Below are positions 7,069 to 7,288 of a stretch of DNA of 7,288 nt, piece after piece; position 1 is the stretch's first letter, and each line of letters starts with the position of its first letter. The notes beneath the pieces were generated by a model. It made no database searches and was not told the origin of the DNA. It worked only from the letters and a program-made list of their open reading frames with translations. Both the position numbers and the translations under genes were made by a program. Source of the DNA: Hydrogenothermaceae bacterium (GTDB taxonomy: Bacteria > Aquificota > Aquificia > Aquificales > Hydrogenothermaceae); the NCBI GenBank assembly GCA_012961365.1, contig DTZN01000110.1, positions 1 to 7,288 of the forward strand, given 5' to 3'.

Positions 7069-7089
7069 GTCGTTTACGGAGTAAACGAC
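7069..7089. repeat. perfect 9-bp hairpin with 3-nt loop
   Basis: GTCGTTTAC (7069-7077), loop GGA, GTAAACGAC (7081-7089) forms a perfect stem. It begins at the base immediately after the preceding palindrome. Subterminal hairpins of this size are what IS200/IS605 transposases recognise as single-stranded DNA, so it is a candidate left-end hairpin of the element whose tnpB starts at 7246. On the plus strand AATAAATTCCC follows, which is not a terminator tail. Confidence 0.6.
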
Positions 7090-7137
7090 AATAAATTCCC
7101 GTTTGACTATATGTTTTTCAACTTAAACTTAAATAGT

Positions 7138-7167
7138 TTGCTTTTAATCGCTAACTACCTATATAAT
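7138..7167 (+). promoter_or_regulatory. possible promoter for tnpB
   Basis: TATAAT (7162-7167) is a perfect -10. TTGCTT (7138-7143) is a partial -35 at 18-nt spacing. Transcription would start near 7174, inside the tnpA remnant and about 70 nt before the tnpB ATG. If tnpA was deleted, this could now be the element's only promoter. Confidence 0.4.
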
Positions 7168-7249
7168 ATGTATTACAGAAAAGAAAAATTTAAAACCAAA
7201 TGAAGAGGATGTAATAAAGAAATACATAGAAAACCAGAAGAAGATATGA
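7148..7249 (+). pseudogene. tnpA: IS200/IS605 transposase TnpA, 3' remnant
   Basis: After a stop at 7145-7147, an open frame encodes 33 residues ending NEEDVIKKYIENQKKI. This matches the C-terminal alpha-D helix of Y1 (IS200-type) transposases. The YIENQ holds the catalytic Tyr and, four residues later, the Gln that helps bind the metal. A full TnpA has about 130-150 residues with an HUH motif; everything before the helix is missing, so the protein cannot work. No start codon with a ribosome binding site is evident. Its TGA overlaps the next ATG (ATGA), the coupling expected between tnpA and tnpB. The first residues of the frame (SLTTYIIC) may not be transposase sequence. Confidence 0.7.
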
Positions 7250-7288
7250 TTGTAGAGTATACATACAGATTTCGGCTTTATCCAGATA
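7246..7288 (+). CDS. tnpB: TnpB (IS605 OrfB), N-terminal 14 codons, runs off window
   Basis: The frame starts MIVEYTYRFRLYPD and continues to the edge. TnpB and OrfB proteins characteristically begin with a short strand of the form (Y/T)(K/R)(Y/F)RLYP followed by a Lys/Gln/Glu-rich helix, and this start fits. In the family, TnpB is an RNA-guided RuvC-type DNA endonuclease, related to Cas12 ancestors, that helps keep the element at its site; its guide RNA overlaps the element's 3' end. Whether the catalytic DED residues are intact cannot be seen. The ATG overlaps the tnpA-remnant stop; only a purine-rich AGAAGAAG precedes it as a ribosome binding site. Confidence 0.75.
   Translation, partial: MIVEYTYRFRLYPD

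Larger units (their letters stand above)
7026..7288 (+). mobile_element. IS200/IS605-type element, truncated or decayed, continuing beyond the window
   Basis: The region combines abutting terminal-type hairpins (7026-7089), a tnpA 3' remnant (7148-7249) and an overlapping tnpB start (7246) in the order expected for this family. The HUH nuclease core of TnpA is absent: no frame between 6989 and 7147 encodes it, so the element has lost its own transposase or is a TnpB-carrying derivative. The left boundary is uncertain, anywhere between the rnhA stop and about 7069. These elements leave no target duplication, so none is expected. The right end is not in the window. Confidence 0.6.

Noticed and set aside
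7026..7089. CRISPR repeat or array
   Set aside because: The palindromes are different from each other, occur once each, and have no regular spacers.

Overview
The window is strongly AT-rich and comes from a bacterium with an outer membrane, shown by a TonB/ExbB/ExbD system, that probably respires oxygen, shown by a SCO-type copper chaperone. Genes are tightly packed, often overlap by a few bases, and use AAGGAG-like ribosome binding sites with frequent TTG or GTG starts. This, with the flavour of the proteins, suggests a low-GC thermophile such as a Hydrogenothermaceae member (Aquificota, Sulfurihydrogenibium-like). That placement is inference from memory of family sequences; no search was run.

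Layout. (1) 1-730: the 3' two-thirds or less of a UDP-glucose 4-epimerase gene (galE), entering from the left edge. A 26-codon stub of an aldo/keto reductase gene is fused directly to its stop codon, followed by a short non-coding gap. (2) 731-2503: a complete half-size ABC exporter (TMD-NBD). Its last 20 bases overlap, tail to tail, with radA. (3) 2484-3842 (minus): radA, the DNA repair/recombination ATPase, with its own promoter at 3872-3900. (4) 3867-4123: the divergent intergenic region. It holds the radA promoter, a possible 54-codon ORF, a hairpin, and a promoter for the rightward operon that is bracketed by an 11-bp inverted repeat. (5) 4124-6988: a compact rightward operon, sco-exbB-exbD-tonB-rnhA. 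Gaps are 3 nt or less, or the genes overlap. It couples a copper-handling periplasmic protein to a proton-motive-force-driven outer membrane transport motor, with RNase HI at the end. (6) 6989-7288: two abutting strong hairpins, a consensus-like -10, the last codons of an IS200/IS605 tnpA (catalytic Tyr helix only), and the first 14 codons of tnpB running off the right edge. This is a degraded or 5'-truncated IS200/IS605-type element inserted just behind rnhA.

Most of the window is ordinary housekeeping or transport DNA. The parts most worth a second look are the hairpin and tnpA-stub region at the right end, the dyad around the sco promoter, the small ORF in the divergent region, and the aldo/keto reductase scar after galE. 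No complete previously undescribed system can be demonstrated from this window alone.
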